Assembly (NCBI RefSeq): GCF_042466665.1
Contig: NZ_CP162102.1
Location: forward strand, 5,828,001-5,892,000
Direction: 5' to 3'
Length of the DNA: 64,000 nucleotides
Origin: Peterkaempfera podocarpi
GTDB taxonomy: Bacteria; Actinomycetota; Actinomycetes; Streptomycetales; Streptomycetaceae
Shown here piece by piece: positions 24,968 through 33,267 of this stretch. The notes beneath the pieces were generated by a model. The model did no database searches. It saw only the letters and a list, made by a program, of their open reading frames with translations, and had not been told where the DNA came from. A program made the position numbers and the translations under genes. Position 1 is the stretch's first letter. Each line of letters opens with the position of its first letter.

Positions 24968-25911
24968 CGGGCGGCTCCAAAGGATGCTTCGAGGTTCTCC
25001 AGGTTCTGCCGCTGGATGGAGAAGTAGTCCTGCTCGCCGGGGTGGGCGACGCCCTCGATCGGGTCGAGCACCGCGGTTTTCAGATGGAGGTCGGAGGCCA
25101 GCGTCCTGGCGAGTTTGGGGCTGGTGAGCGTCTCGAAGAAGACAGTGCTGACACCGTGCGCGCGGGCCTGCCGCTGGATCTCGGACAGCCGGGCCGGGCT
25201 GGGCTCGGACTCGGGGTCCACTCCGTTGACGGCGACCTGGGTGACGTCGTAGCGGTCGGCGAGGTATCCGAAGGCGGCGTGGCTGGTGACGAACTCCCTG
25301 CCCTTGTAGGGGGCGAGGCCGGAGCGGAACTCGCGGTCCAGCGTGGCGAGCCGGTCCACCAGGCCGTCGGTGTTCCGCCGGTAGTCGGCGGCGTGGCCGG
25401 GGTCCGCCTTGGCAAGCGCGGTGCCGACGCCCTTGGCCACCGCGGCGTAGCGGGTGGGGTCCAGCCAGATGTGGGGGTCTCCGGTGGTCCCGCCGCCGGG
25501 CTCCCCGCCGGCTGCGCCGTCCTCGTCGAGATGGTGGTCGACCAGTGGCGAGAAGTCGGCCGCCTGGACGACGGGGCCGCGGCCGAACTGTGCGACGGCG
25601 TCGTCGACGGCGGGTTGCAGCCCCTTGAGGTAGACGACCAGCCCGGCCTTCTCCACGGCGGCGATCTGACGGGGGGAGAGCTCCAGGTCGTGCGGCTCCA
25701 CGCCGGGTGAGGTGAGGTCGGTCACCGAGACATGGCTGCCGCCGATCTGTTCGGCCAGGTACTCCAGGGGATAGAAGGACGCCACCACGCCGAGTCTGCC
25801 GCCGCCGCCGCTGCTGCCGGCCGAGGTGCTGCTCCCGCTGCCGCAGGCGGCGAGGGTCAGCGCGACGGTGGCGGCTATACCCAGGGAGAGGACGGCGGAT
25901 CGATGGCTCAT
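24964..25911 (-). CDS. znuA: Zinc ABC transporter substrate-binding lipoprotein ZnuA
   Basis: 315 residues. Signal peptide and lipobox (MSHRSAVLSLGIAATVALTLAAC, Cys about residue 23) anchor it to the membrane as a lipoprotein. The metal site is the cluster-9 type with SPGVEPHDLELSP, a His-rich loop (VDHHLDEDG), DPHIWLDP and the later FVTSHAAFGY and E-T-L segment. I place the start at ATG 25911, just below the Zur boxes. ATG codons at 25920 and 25926 lie inside the promoter-proximal box and would add basic residues before the signal peptide. There is no clear Shine-Dalgarno sequence, so the transcript may be nearly leaderless. Confidence 0.9.
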   Translation of the reverse strand: MSHRSAVLSLGIAATVALTLAACGSGSSTSAGSSGGGGRLGVVASFYPLEYLAEQIGGSHVSVTDLTSPGVEPHDLELSPRQIAAVEKAGLVVYLKGLQPAVDDAVAQFGRGPVVQAADFSPLVDHHLDEDGAAGGEPGGGTTGDPHIWLDPTRYAAVAKGVGTALAKADPGHAADYRRNTDGLVDRLATLDREFRSGLAPYKGREFVTSHAAFGYLADRYDVTQVAVNGVDPESEPSPARLSEIQRQARAHGVSTVFFETLTSPKLARTLASDLHLKTAVLDPIEGVAHPGEQDYFSIQRQNLENLEASFGAAR

Positions 25912-25947
25912 GACAACCATTCTCATTTGAAGTGGAAACGATTGTCA
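25911..25947 (-). promoter_or_regulatory. Two adjacent Zur boxes controlling the znu operon
   Basis: Box 1 at 25911-25925 reads TGAGAATGGTTGTCA on the coding strand, a perfect TGANAAT-N-NTTNTCA dyad. Box 2 at 25933-25947 reads TGACAATCGTTTCCA, a one-mismatch version. The known Streptomyces Zur box is a 15-bp dyad of the TGAAAATGATTTTCA type. Their centres are 22 bp apart, two helical turns. Box 1 overlaps the znuA start codon, so Zur binding would block transcription or initiation. Confidence 0.85.
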
Positions 25948-26099
25948 ATTCTCAGCTGTTCGGACGATCCACCCGCCGTAGCGGGGAACGGATTTGAAAC
26001 CGCTCCGGCCGGGGCCGGTAACCTGAGGTATTCGGTCGTGCCGCTCTGCGGCACCCTCCCCGAGTCCCTTGACCGCGTCGTCGTACTGAAGAGAGCACT

Positions 26100-27482
26100 G
26101 TGGCCGCCGACAAGATCGACACGATCGTCAGCCTGAGCAAGCGCCGTGGCTTCGTCTACCCCTGCAGCGAGATCTACGGCGGTCAGCGGGCCGCCTGGGA
26201 CTACGGGCCACTGGGCGTCGAGCTCAAGGAGAACATCAAGCGGCAGTGGTGGCGTGCCATGGTCACCGGCCGCGAGGATGTGGTGGGTATCGACTCGTCG
26301 GTGATCCTCGCCCGCGAGGTGTGGGAGGCCTCCGGCCACGTCGCCACCTTCAACGACCCGCTCACCGAGTGCCTCTCCTGCCACAAGCGGTTCCGCGCGG
26401 ACCACTTGGAGGAGGCGTACGAGGCCAAGCACGGCCATGTCCCGGCCGGCGGCCTCGCCGACGTCAACTGCCCCAACTGCGGCAACAAGGGCTCCTTCAC
26501 CGAGCCCAAGCAGTTCTCCGGCATGCTCAAGACCCACCTGGGCGTGACCGAGGACGCCTCCGGCCTGGCCTACCTGCGCCCGGAGACCGCCCAGGGCATC
26601 TTCGTCAACTTCAAGGCCGTCCAGCAGACCTCGCGCAAGAAGCCGCCGTTCGGCATCGCCCAGACCGGTAAGTCCTTCCGCAACGAGATCACCCCCGGCA
26701 ACTTCATCTTCCGCACCCGCGAGTTCGAGCAGATGGAGATGGAGTTCTTCGTCAAGCCGGGCGAGGACGAGCAGTGGCACGAGTACTGGCTCCAGGAGCG
26801 CTGGAACTGGTACACCGGCCTCGGCATCAACCCGGACAACATGCGCTTCTTCGAGCACCCCAAGGAGAAGCTGTCCCACTACGCCAAGCGCACCGTGGAC
26901 ATCGAGTACCGCTTCAACTTCGGCGGCCAGGAGTTCTCGGAGCTGGAGGGCATCGCCAACCGCACCGACTACGACCTGTCGGTGCACGCCGAGCACTCCG
27001 GCCAGGACCTCAAGTACTTCGACCAGGAGTCCGGCGAGCGCTGGTACCCCTATGTCATCGAGCCCGCGGCCGGCCTCAACCGCGCCATGCTGGCCTTCCT
27101 CCTCGACGCCTACTTCGAGGACGAGGCGCCCAACGCCAAGGGCGTCATGGAGAAGCGGGTCGGCATGCGCCTCGACCCTCGCCTCGCCCCGGTGAAGGTC
27201 GCCGTGCTGCCGCTCTCCCGCAACACCGACCTCTCCCCGAAGGCCCGCGGCCTGGCCGCCGACCTCCGCCAGGCCTGGAACGTCGAGTTCGACGACGCCG
27301 GTGCCATCGGCAAGCGCTACCGCCGCCAGGACGAGATCGGCACCCCGTTCTGCGTCACCGTCGACTTCGACACCCTCGAGGACAACGCCGTGACGGTCCG
27401 CGAGCGCGACACCATGGCCCAGGAGCGCGTCTCCCTGGACCAGGTCAAGTCCTACCTCGCCGCCCGCCTGATCGGCTGCTGA
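26100..27482 (+). CDS. glyS: Glycyl-tRNA synthetase (alpha2, class II)
   Basis: 460 residues, the single-chain dimeric enzyme type found in actinobacteria and eukaryotes. It charges tRNA-Gly. Class II landmarks are visible: the N-terminal LSKRRGFVYPCSEIYGG, motif 2 FRNEITPGNFIFRTREFEQMEMEF region, LRPETAQGIF, and motif 3 GLNRAMLAFLLDAY. Residues 90-130 include zinc-like cysteine pairs (CLSCHKRF and CPNCGNKG). The C-terminal anticodon-binding domain starts near LAPVKVAVLPLS. The start codon is GTG at 26100 behind AAGAGAG. It is divergent from the znu operon and has its own terminator. Confidence 0.96.
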   Translation: MAADKIDTIVSLSKRRGFVYPCSEIYGGQRAAWDYGPLGVELKENIKRQWWRAMVTGREDVVGIDSSVILAREVWEASGHVATFNDPLTECLSCHKRFRADHLEEAYEAKHGHVPAGGLADVNCPNCGNKGSFTEPKQFSGMLKTHLGVTEDASGLAYLRPETAQGIFVNFKAVQQTSRKKPPFGIAQTGKSFRNEITPGNFIFRTREFEQMEMEFFVKPGEDEQWHEYWLQERWNWYTGLGINPDNMRFFEHPKEKLSHYAKRTVDIEYRFNFGGQEFSELEGIANRTDYDLSVHAEHSGQDLKYFDQESGERWYPYVIEPAAGLNRAMLAFLLDAYFEDEAPNAKGVMEKRVGMRLDPRLAPVKVAVLPLSRNTDLSPKARGLAADLRQAWNVEFDDAGAIGKRYRRQDEIGTPFCVTVDFDTLEDNAVTVRERDTMAQERVSLDQVKSYLAARLIGC

Positions 27483-27507
27483 CACCGGCCGGCCGAGGCC
27501 CGGCACC

Positions 27508-27543
27508 AGGGGCGCCCCACCGGACCACCGGTGGGGCGCCCCT
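27508..27543 (+). terminator. Hairpin terminator after glyS
   Basis: A perfect 16-bp stem (27508-27523 with 27528-27543) and an ACCA loop lie 25 bp after the glyS stop codon. It may also protect glyS from readthrough of the convergent gene. Confidence 0.85.
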
Positions 27544-27628
27544 GTGCATCCGCCGCAGCGGAGCCGGGCCGGCGAACACTCCGTGCCGGGGCGGCGCGGC
27601 CCCGTGCTGCCGCGGGTTCAACCGGACG

Positions 27629-28996
27629 TCAGCTTCTGCGGCGGCCCAGCCGGGACCGGGTCGAGGCGTCGGCCTGCAGGGGCAGTCCGGCCAGGCGCAG
27701 CGCGGCAGCGATGTCCCGCCGCCGCTCCGGCGCCGCCTCCTCTGCCGCGGCCAGCAGCCGGGCGTACGGGCCCGGGTCGCCCCCGGACGCCAGCTGGGCA
27801 CCCAGTTCCGCCAGATCCGAGGCCTGCCGCCCGCGCACCGCGGCCCCCAGCAGCAACTCGTACTCGTCCGCCCTCCCCGCCCCGGCCAGCGCGGTCACCA
27901 GCGCCGCGACCTCGGCCGGGCTGCGGCTGGACGCCTGCCCCAGCAGGCTCCGCAGATCCGCCGCGCGGCCCGCGTGCGCCAGGGCCGCCGCCAGCGCGGC
28001 GACATCGTCCGGCGGTGCCGAGGCCGACTCCCAGAGCAGCGTTGCCGCGTCGGCGGCCTGCCCGGTCTGCTCCAGCGCGTCGAACAGCGGCACCAGCCGG
28101 TCCGCCGTCCACGACCACAGCTGGTGGAACAGCTCCTGGGACTCCTCCATCAGCTCGGCCCGCCGCAGCAGCGCCAGGACCAGCGCGACATGCCCCGCCG
28201 GGCCGCGGGCGGCCGAGCGGGCCAGGCAGCGGGCCGAACCGGGCGGCCCCTGGGCCCGCAGCCGGGTCGCCAGCAAGGCCACCTGGTCCGGCGCCAGGGC
28301 CAGCGAGGCCTCGACGACGGTGGCCACCGCCTCCTGGCTCCGCCCGGCGGCGTGCAGCCGTGACACCTGGGACGTCAGCGCGGCCAGGTCCACAAAGGGC
28401 CCGGGACCGGCCGGAGGGGCGACGGCCGGCTGGGGGTCCCGCGGGGGAGCGGACCGGCCGGGCCGCCCGTCCGGCGCGGACGGCGGCCCGGGATCCGGCT
28501 CCGAACCGCCGTGTGCGCCGCCGAAGCGGGCCCCGACCGGTGCACCGGACCGCCTCCCGGGCGGTGCGGTGTCCGGCGGCGGTGCGGCCGCCGGAGTCTC
28601 CCCGCCCGTCGGCATCCCGCCGTGACGGGCACTGCCGCGGGTCCGCACCCGCGCCCGCCCGGCGTGGACGCCCTGCCCGCCGTCCGGCCCGGGGTCGGGC
28701 TGAACCGGGGTGACCGCCGTCCAGCGGGCGTGCTCCTCCGCCTCGAGCAACTGCTCGCTGAGCCTTCGGCACTCGGTGCCCAGCTGCTCCCGGTACGCCC
28801 GCGCCTGCGCCAGCTGCTGCACCATGGCCCGGTCCTGGGCGGGCGACGGGGTGGCGTAGCCGTGCTCGGCCGGCCTCAGCCCGGCGGCGAGCCGCCGCTC
28901 CCGCTGCACCGCGTACTGGCGCGCCCTCAGCAGCTCGTCGAGCTGCGTGCGCAACTCGTCGACCCGCATCGGATCCGATCCCCGGTCAACCGCCAT
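27629..28996 (-). CDS. Hypothetical protein: coiled coil, disordered linker, alpha-solenoid
   Basis: 455 residues, family not recognised (similar proteins are often labelled UL36-like). Residues 1-85 are charged and helical (VDELRTQLDELLRARQYAVQ, later QQLAQARAYREQLGTE), probably a coiled coil. Residues 90-210 are Pro/Gly/Arg-rich and disordered. Residues 215-440 contain degenerate helical repeats of about 33 residues with recurring ALAxALAxAGR-like turns, as in TPR or PPR-type solenoids. No signal peptide is seen. The ATG at 28996 is chosen because AGGAGG lies 7 nt upstream; an earlier ATG at 29104 lacks that. It is divergent from the type VII cassette. Confidence 0.65.
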   Translation of the reverse strand: MAVDRGSDPMRVDELRTQLDELLRARQYAVQRERRLAAGLRPAEHGYATPSPAQDRAMVQQLAQARAYREQLGTECRRLSEQLLEAEEHARWTAVTPVQPDPGPDGGQGVHAGRARVRTRGSARHGGMPTGGETPAAAPPPDTAPPGRRSGAPVGARFGGAHGGSEPDPGPPSAPDGRPGRSAPPRDPQPAVAPPAGPGPFVDLAALTSQVSRLHAAGRSQEAVATVVEASLALAPDQVALLATRLRAQGPPGSARCLARSAARGPAGHVALVLALLRRAELMEESQELFHQLWSWTADRLVPLFDALEQTGQAADAATLLWESASAPPDDVAALAAALAHAGRAADLRSLLGQASSRSPAEVAALVTALAGAGRADEYELLLGAAVRGRQASDLAELGAQLASGGDPGPYARLLAAAEEAAPERRRDIAAALRLAGLPLQADASTRSRLGRRRS

Positions 28997-29392
28997 GGTG
29001 CGACCTCCTGCCGGAACGCTTTCGCGGTCCGCCCCCTCGTCAGCTGCCCCCCGACCGGGCGTGGCCACTGCCTCGGCTCGCGTCCGACCGGTCACCCGGG
29101 TCATGGCCGGTGGCCATCCTGCCCCGCACAGACGGCGGGCAGGTTACGCGGATGCTTCCATCAGCTTTCGCGGCTCCGCACGGTGACCGGCCGCGCGGAA
29201 ACAGACCAACCGTCAGATCGGGTCGGGGGCACCCTACGCCCGTCGGGCACCCTCCGGTTCCCGTCCCCGGCCCGGCCGCCGCACCACTCGGCAAAAAGTC
29301 GGTCTGGTTCCCGTGCAGGTCGCGTATCGACCCAGGTCGGGACGGTCACCGGCTGGCAGGCTCACCACGGGGGGACGGCAGCGACACAGCAT
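28997..29392. other. Intergenic region between the solenoid gene and the type VII cassette
   Basis: 396 bp that must contain two divergent promoters. I see no gene with convincing codon bias, no tRNA and no long inverted repeat. An A-run at 29293-29297 is unusual for this GC content. No -35/-10 pair is good enough to name. Confidence 0.4.
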
Positions 29393-29410
29393 ATGAACGG
29401 GGACAGCACG

Positions 29411-29734
29411 GTGAGTGGGCACTTCCGCGTCGAGCCGGCGGCTCTGACGGACCTGGCAGGCACCTTTGAACGCGAGTCGGCGGACCTGGCCCGGCAGATC
29501 GACGCATTCTCGGCCGGCGCCTCCCGTATCGGGCAGGCCTTCGGGCTGCTCGGTGCGTGCGACGGGGCGATGTCCAAGTACACGGACCTGCTGAACGGCA
29601 CCGTCAGGGCACTCGGCCAACTGAGCCAGGTGCTGGAGAGCGACGGTCAGCGGCTGCGCGTCAACGCGGAGAACTACGCCGCGGCGGACCAGGCCGCGGG
29701 CGCACACGTCCACTCCGTCGCGCACGCTCTCTGA
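29411..29734 (+). CDS. ESX/type VII secretion EspC-like protein
   Basis: 107 residues from the GTG at 29411 (113 from the ATG at 29393), with sequence FRVEPAALTDLAGTFERESAD and the helix-turn-helix layout of the EspC/DUF2580 family, small helical partners secreted by type VII systems. No classical W-x-G is present; the turn lies at LLGACDGAMSKY. No signal peptide. GGGGA upstream of the GTG favours it. It is followed 10 bp later by the larger WXG protein, so the two are probably co-expressed and may dimerise as WXG100 partners do. Confidence 0.72.
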   Translation: MSGHFRVEPAALTDLAGTFERESADLARQIDAFSAGASRIGQAFGLLGACDGAMSKYTDLLNGTVRALGQLSQVLESDGQRLRVNAENYAAADQAAGAHVHSVAHAL

Positions 29735-29744
29735 GGGGCCCGCC

Positions 29745-30878
29745 ATGAGCATCAACGGCTGGATAGACGGCAAGGTCCTGAAGATCCTCCAGGCCTGCGG
29801 CGTGGAGCTGCCGGGCGGCGACGGCGACACCCTGCGCTCGATCGCGGACTCCTGGGACGGGATGGGCGACGAACTGCGCGACTACGAGCGGGTGCTGGAC
29901 ACCGCCGTCCGCAACGTCGACGAGCAGGGCTGGTCGGGCGACGCCCGGCAGGCGTTCGAGCGGCACTGGCAGCAGCAGCGGCAGGCCATGGACCAGGCCG
30001 CCGGCAATTTCCACCAGGTGGCGCAGGGGCTGCGGGCCTATGCGGACGAGATCGACCAGATCAATGAGTCCATCATCGACATCTGTGTGCAGATCGCGGA
30101 GATGGAGGTGGCCGGTGTGGCGCTCTCCTTCGTCACCGCGGGCATCTCCGACCTCGTCGCCAACACCGCGGTGGCCGCCAAGGTCGCCAAGGTCGTCGAC
30201 CTGGTGCGGCTCTTCACCACGGCGGCCGAGAAGGTGGCCGCACTGCTGGAGAGGTTCGCGGGTCTCGCCGAGGAGACGGCAGCGACCCTGGAGAAGGTCC
30301 TGACGACCGTGGCCAGATTCGGCGCGAAGTTCGCCAAGACGGGCCTGGAGAGCTTCGCCACCAACTTCGCCGCCGACTCGGGCAGCATGATGCTCAACCA
30401 GGCACTGAACGGGCAGCCGGTGACCGTCGGCGCCGACCTCGGCACCGCGGGCAAGGAGGCCCTCGGCACGGCTGTCTTCACGGCGGGCGGTGCCTCACTG
30501 GCGGAGGGCGCCGGGCTGACCGGCGGGCTGGGCCGGATCCTCAGCGGTGAGGGCCGGGTCGGCACCACCGTCAACGGTGCCCTGGGCAATATCTCGGGCG
30601 GGCTCACAGCCGACCTGATGAACGACCAGAGCGGCTCCACCATCTGGCAGGACGCCCTGACCAACGCCGCGACCGGCGCCCTGGGCAATGCGGCCGCGGA
30701 CGCCCACACCAGCCACCTGGAGGAGCACGGCAGCCTGGGCGGAGAGCACCTCAGCGAACGCGGCAGGCTCGCCGACGCCGGGTACAAGGACGGCTTCAGC
30801 ACCGGCCTCAACACGGCTGTCTATGCTGCGGGGGCCGGGATCGAAGCCGATCTCCAGAATCTCGCCGAGGACAAGTGA
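29745..30878 (+). CDS. WXG100-domain type VII secretion substrate-like protein
   Basis: 377 residues. Residues 1-115 form a helical hairpin with the turn motif WSG at 63-65, preceded by RSIADSWDGMGDELRDYE, typical of WXG-type N-terminal domains of secreted effectors. Residues 120-150 are hydrophobic. Residues 150-300 are Ala/Gly-rich helices resembling the pretoxin spacer of polymorphic toxins. The last 75 residues (ALGNAAADAHTSHLEEHG to the end) match no toxin fold that I know. It could be an effector with an unrecognised toxin domain, or a scaffold. The small membrane gene downstream overlaps its stop by 4 nt. Confidence 0.72.
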   Translation: MSINGWIDGKVLKILQACGVELPGGDGDTLRSIADSWDGMGDELRDYERVLDTAVRNVDEQGWSGDARQAFERHWQQQRQAMDQAAGNFHQVAQGLRAYADEIDQINESIIDICVQIAEMEVAGVALSFVTAGISDLVANTAVAAKVAKVVDLVRLFTTAAEKVAALLERFAGLAEETAATLEKVLTTVARFGAKFAKTGLESFATNFAADSGSMMLNQALNGQPVTVGADLGTAGKEALGTAVFTAGGASLAEGAGLTGGLGRILSGEGRVGTTVNGALGNISGGLTADLMNDQSGSTIWQDALTNAATGALGNAAADAHTSHLEEHGSLGGEHLSERGRLADAGYKDGFSTGLNTAVYAAGAGIEADLQNLAEDK

Positions 30879-31147
30879 ACGTGCACCGGACCATGGATCT
30901 CGCGGGCGTCGCCCACAACAACCCCGATCACCCGGGAAGCTGGACCACCGTCCTCTGGGCGGTCGTGGGGCTGGTCGGCTGCGGGGTGCTGGGCACCGGG
31001 GTGACCCTGCTGGTCGCGACGGCGCGTGCGAGTGGCGGGTCCGGCGGTGTCCAGCGCGGACGGCTGGCGGCGCTGGGCACGGCCTTCCTGGCCGCCGGCC
31101 TGGCGGTCGCCGTCCTCGGCTTCGCCCTCGTGGTCAGGACCCACTAG
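30875..31147 (+). CDS. Small membrane protein, possible immunity partner
   Basis: 90 residues beginning at a GTG that overlaps the previous stop (GTGA). Two hydrophobic segments, WTTVLWAVVGLVGCGVLGTG (about 23-42) and LGTAFLAAGLAVAVLGFALVV (about 67-87), are linked by a basic loop. The placement directly behind a type VII substrate-like gene, with coupled translation, is the arrangement of effector-immunity pairs, but membrane topology alone is not evidence of immunity. Family not recognised. Confidence 0.55.
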   Translation: MNVHRTMDLAGVAHNNPDHPGSWTTVLWAVVGLVGCGVLGTGVTLLVATARASGGSGGVQRGRLAALGTAFLAAGLAVAVLGFALVVRTH

Positions 31148-31170
31148 GGGTCGTCGCCCTGGGCCCCGAC

Positions 31171-31223
31171 CGGCCCCCCGGGTATCGGGCCCCCCGGGTA
31201 TCCGGCACCCCGGGTATCCGGCA
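31171..31223 (+). repeat. Three 16-bp tandem repeats
   Basis: The core CCCCGGGTATC recurs at 31176, 31192 and 31208, exactly 16 bp apart. The array sits between the small membrane gene and the NADAR gene. Each core contains the palindrome CCCGGG. It may be a minisatellite or part of a terminator. Confidence 0.7.
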
Positions 31224-31280
31224 TCCCGCGCCGGGTACCCGGGGCCGGGTGGGACCGGCGCGACTGTCGGAGGCGGCTGG

Positions 31281-31294
31281 CAGGATCGCCCTCA
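31281..31294 (+). promoter_or_regulatory. -10 element for a leaderless NADAR transcript
   Basis: CAGGAT at 31281-31286 is followed by 7 nt and the ATG at 31294, with no Shine-Dalgarno sequence. It follows the same spacing rule as other leaderless starts in the window. Confidence 0.4.
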
Positions 31295-31923
31295 TGACCG
31301 CCTCGACGCAGCCGCAACCGGCCCGGCCCACCGAGTCCGACGAATCCGCCGAGCCCAACGAGCCCACTGAGCCCGCAGACACCCGCAGCCGCGCGGAGCT
31401 GGCAGCCGTCACGGCCGCCGGGGTGCAGCCGAAGTATCTGATGTTCTGGGGGCACCGGCCGCAGCGGGACGGCAGCGTGGGCGCCGGCTGTCTCAGCCAG
31501 TGGTGGCAGTCCCCGTTCACGGTGGAGGGTGTGGAGTACGCCTCCGCCGAGCACTGGATGATGGCCGCCAAGGCCAGGCTGTTCGAGGACGAGGCGGTGC
31601 TCGGGCGGATCCTCTCCGCAGCCACCCCGGCCGAGGCCAAGAAGCTGGGCCGGCTGGTGCGGGGGTTCGACGGCGCGGCCTGGGAGCGTGAGCGGTTCGG
31701 GCTGGTGGTGGCGGGCAATGTCGCCAAGTTCGGTCAGGACCGTGATCTCTGCGGGTATCTGCTGGGCACCGGCCGCCGGGTGCTGGTGGAGGCCAGTCCG
31801 ATGGACCGGGTGTGGGGCATCGGCCTGGCCGCCGACGACGAGCGGGCGGCCGATCCGGCCCGGTGGCGTGGTCTCAATCTGCTGGGTTTCGCGCTGATGG
31901 AGGCGCGCGCCCTGCTTGCTTGA
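31294..31923 (+). CDS. NADAR family protein (DUF1768, YbiA-like)
   Basis: 209 residues. NADAR proteins are glycosidases related to YbiA and RibX; they are known to act on riboflavin-pathway N-glycosides, and members linked to DarT remove ADP-ribose from DNA guanines. The N-terminal 45 residues are a Pro/Glu-rich tail. The family core has LMFWGHRP, LSQWWQSPFTVEGVEYASAEHWMMAAKARLF, then FGQDRDLCGYLLGTG and the catalytic-region SPMDRVWGIG. No darT or riboflavin gene is adjacent, so its substrate is not indicated. The ATG is leaderless by spacing; tandem repeats flank both ends. Confidence 0.85.
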   Translation: MTASTQPQPARPTESDESAEPNEPTEPADTRSRAELAAVTAAGVQPKYLMFWGHRPQRDGSVGAGCLSQWWQSPFTVEGVEYASAEHWMMAAKARLFEDEAVLGRILSAATPAEAKKLGRLVRGFDGAAWERERFGLVVAGNVAKFGQDRDLCGYLLGTGRRVLVEASPMDRVWGIGLAADDERAADPARWRGLNLLGFALMEARALLA

Positions 31924-31963
31924 GCAGCGGTTGAGCAGCGGTTGAGCAGCGGTTGAGCAGCGG
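31921..31963 (+). repeat. Four 11-bp tandem repeats overlapping the NADAR stop codon
   Basis: The unit TGAGCAGCGGT occurs at 31921, 31932 and 31943 and a fourth partial copy at 31954. The first TGA is the stop codon of the NADAR gene, so the array expanded from its 3' end. 11 bp is not a multiple of 3, so each copy adds a stop in a new register. Confidence 0.85.
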
Positions 31964-32091
31964 CCGGGCGGCGGCTCGGCGGCGGCGGACGGGCGGGGCG
32001 CTCCGCATGGGCGGCACACCCTGCGGCCCGGTGTGCGGGTGGGGGACAATGGGGGTTCACCGCTCGCCGCAGACCCCCGAGGAACGCCCGT

Positions 32092-33267
32092 ATGACCGCC
32101 GTCGCAGAGCCCGCAGCCACCGCGCCCGAGAGTGCCTTCGCACCGCTGCGGGTGGGGCCGATGCAGGTCTGGCCGCCGGTGGTGCTGGCGCCGATGGCGG
32201 GGATCACCAATGCGCCGTTCCGTACGCTCTGCCGGGAGCAGAGCGCGGGCCGCGGGCTGTTCGTCAGCGAGATGATCACCACCAGGGCGCTGGTGGAGCG
32301 GGACCGCAAGACCATGCGGCTGATCCGCTTCGACCCCAGCGAGCAGCCCCGCTCCATCCAGCTCTACGGGGTGGACCCGGAGACGGTGGGCCGGGCGGTG
32401 CGGATGATCGCCGACGAGGACCTGGCCGATCATGTGGACCTCAACTTCGGCTGCCCCGTCCCCAAGGTGACCCGCAAGGGCGGCGGCTCGGCGCTGCCGT
32501 ACAAGCGGAACCTGCTGCGGGACATCCTGCGGCAGGCGGTGGGCAACGCCGGTGCGCTGCCGGTGACGATCAAGATGCGCAAGGGCATCGACGACGACCA
32601 CCTCACCTATCTGGACGCCGGGCGGATCGCCTCCGAGGAGGGGGTGGCGGCGGTCGCGCTGCACGGACGGACGGCGACCCAGCACTACGGCGGCACCGCC
32701 GACTGGTCGGCGATCGCCAGGCTGCGGGAGGCGGTCCCGGCGGACATCCCGGTGCTGGGCAACGGCGACATCTGGTCGGCGGACGACGCCCTGCGGATGA
32801 TGCGGGAGACCGGCTGCGACGGTGTGGTGGTGGGCCGTGGCTGCCTGGGGCGGCCATGGCTCTTCCGCGACCTGGTGTCGGTCTTCGAGGGGGAGGCGGA
32901 CTACCAGCGCCCCTCGTTCCGCGAGGTGGCGGCGGTGATGGTGCGCCACGCCGACCTGCTGGGCCGGTGGATCGGCGACGAGGCCCGCGGCGTGATCGAC
33001 TTCCGCAAGCATGTGGCCTGGTACACCAAGGGCTTCTCGGTGGGGTCGGAGATGCGGGTGAAGCTGGCGGGCGCCTCCTCGCTGGGCGAGCTGGAGGGGC
33101 TGCTGGGCTCCCTCGACCTGGAGCAGCCCTGGCCGGAGGGTGCCGACGGTCCGCGCGGCCGCACCACCGGGGAGCGCCGGGTGGTGCTGCCGGAGGGCTG
33201 GCTCAACGACCCGTACGACTGCGCGGTGCCCGGCGCCGACGCAGAGCTGGACACGTCGGGCGGCTGA
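32092..33267 (+). CDS. dusB: tRNA-dihydrouridine synthase
   Basis: 391 residues. FMN enzyme that reduces uridine in tRNA D-loops using NADPH. The TIM-barrel start LAPMAGITNAPFRTLCRE, the catalytic Cys in DLNFGCPVPKVTRKGGGSAL, the HGRTATQHY motif and GNGDIWSADDA are diagnostic of the DusB/Nifr3 group. The C-terminal helical domain (FRKHVAWYTKGF) is complete. The ATG at 32092 follows GAGGAA. In Streptomyces it commonly precedes ppdK, as here, but a 449-bp gap separates the two, so they are probably transcribed separately. Confidence 0.94.
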   Translation: MTAVAEPAATAPESAFAPLRVGPMQVWPPVVLAPMAGITNAPFRTLCREQSAGRGLFVSEMITTRALVERDRKTMRLIRFDPSEQPRSIQLYGVDPETVGRAVRMIADEDLADHVDLNFGCPVPKVTRKGGGSALPYKRNLLRDILRQAVGNAGALPVTIKMRKGIDDDHLTYLDAGRIASEEGVAAVALHGRTATQHYGGTADWSAIARLREAVPADIPVLGNGDIWSADDALRMMRETGCDGVVVGRGCLGRPWLFRDLVSVFEGEADYQRPSFREVAAVMVRHADLLGRWIGDEARGVIDFRKHVAWYTKGFSVGSEMRVKLAGASSLGELEGLLGSLDLEQPWPEGADGPRGRTTGERRVVLPEGWLNDPYDCAVPGADAELDTSGG

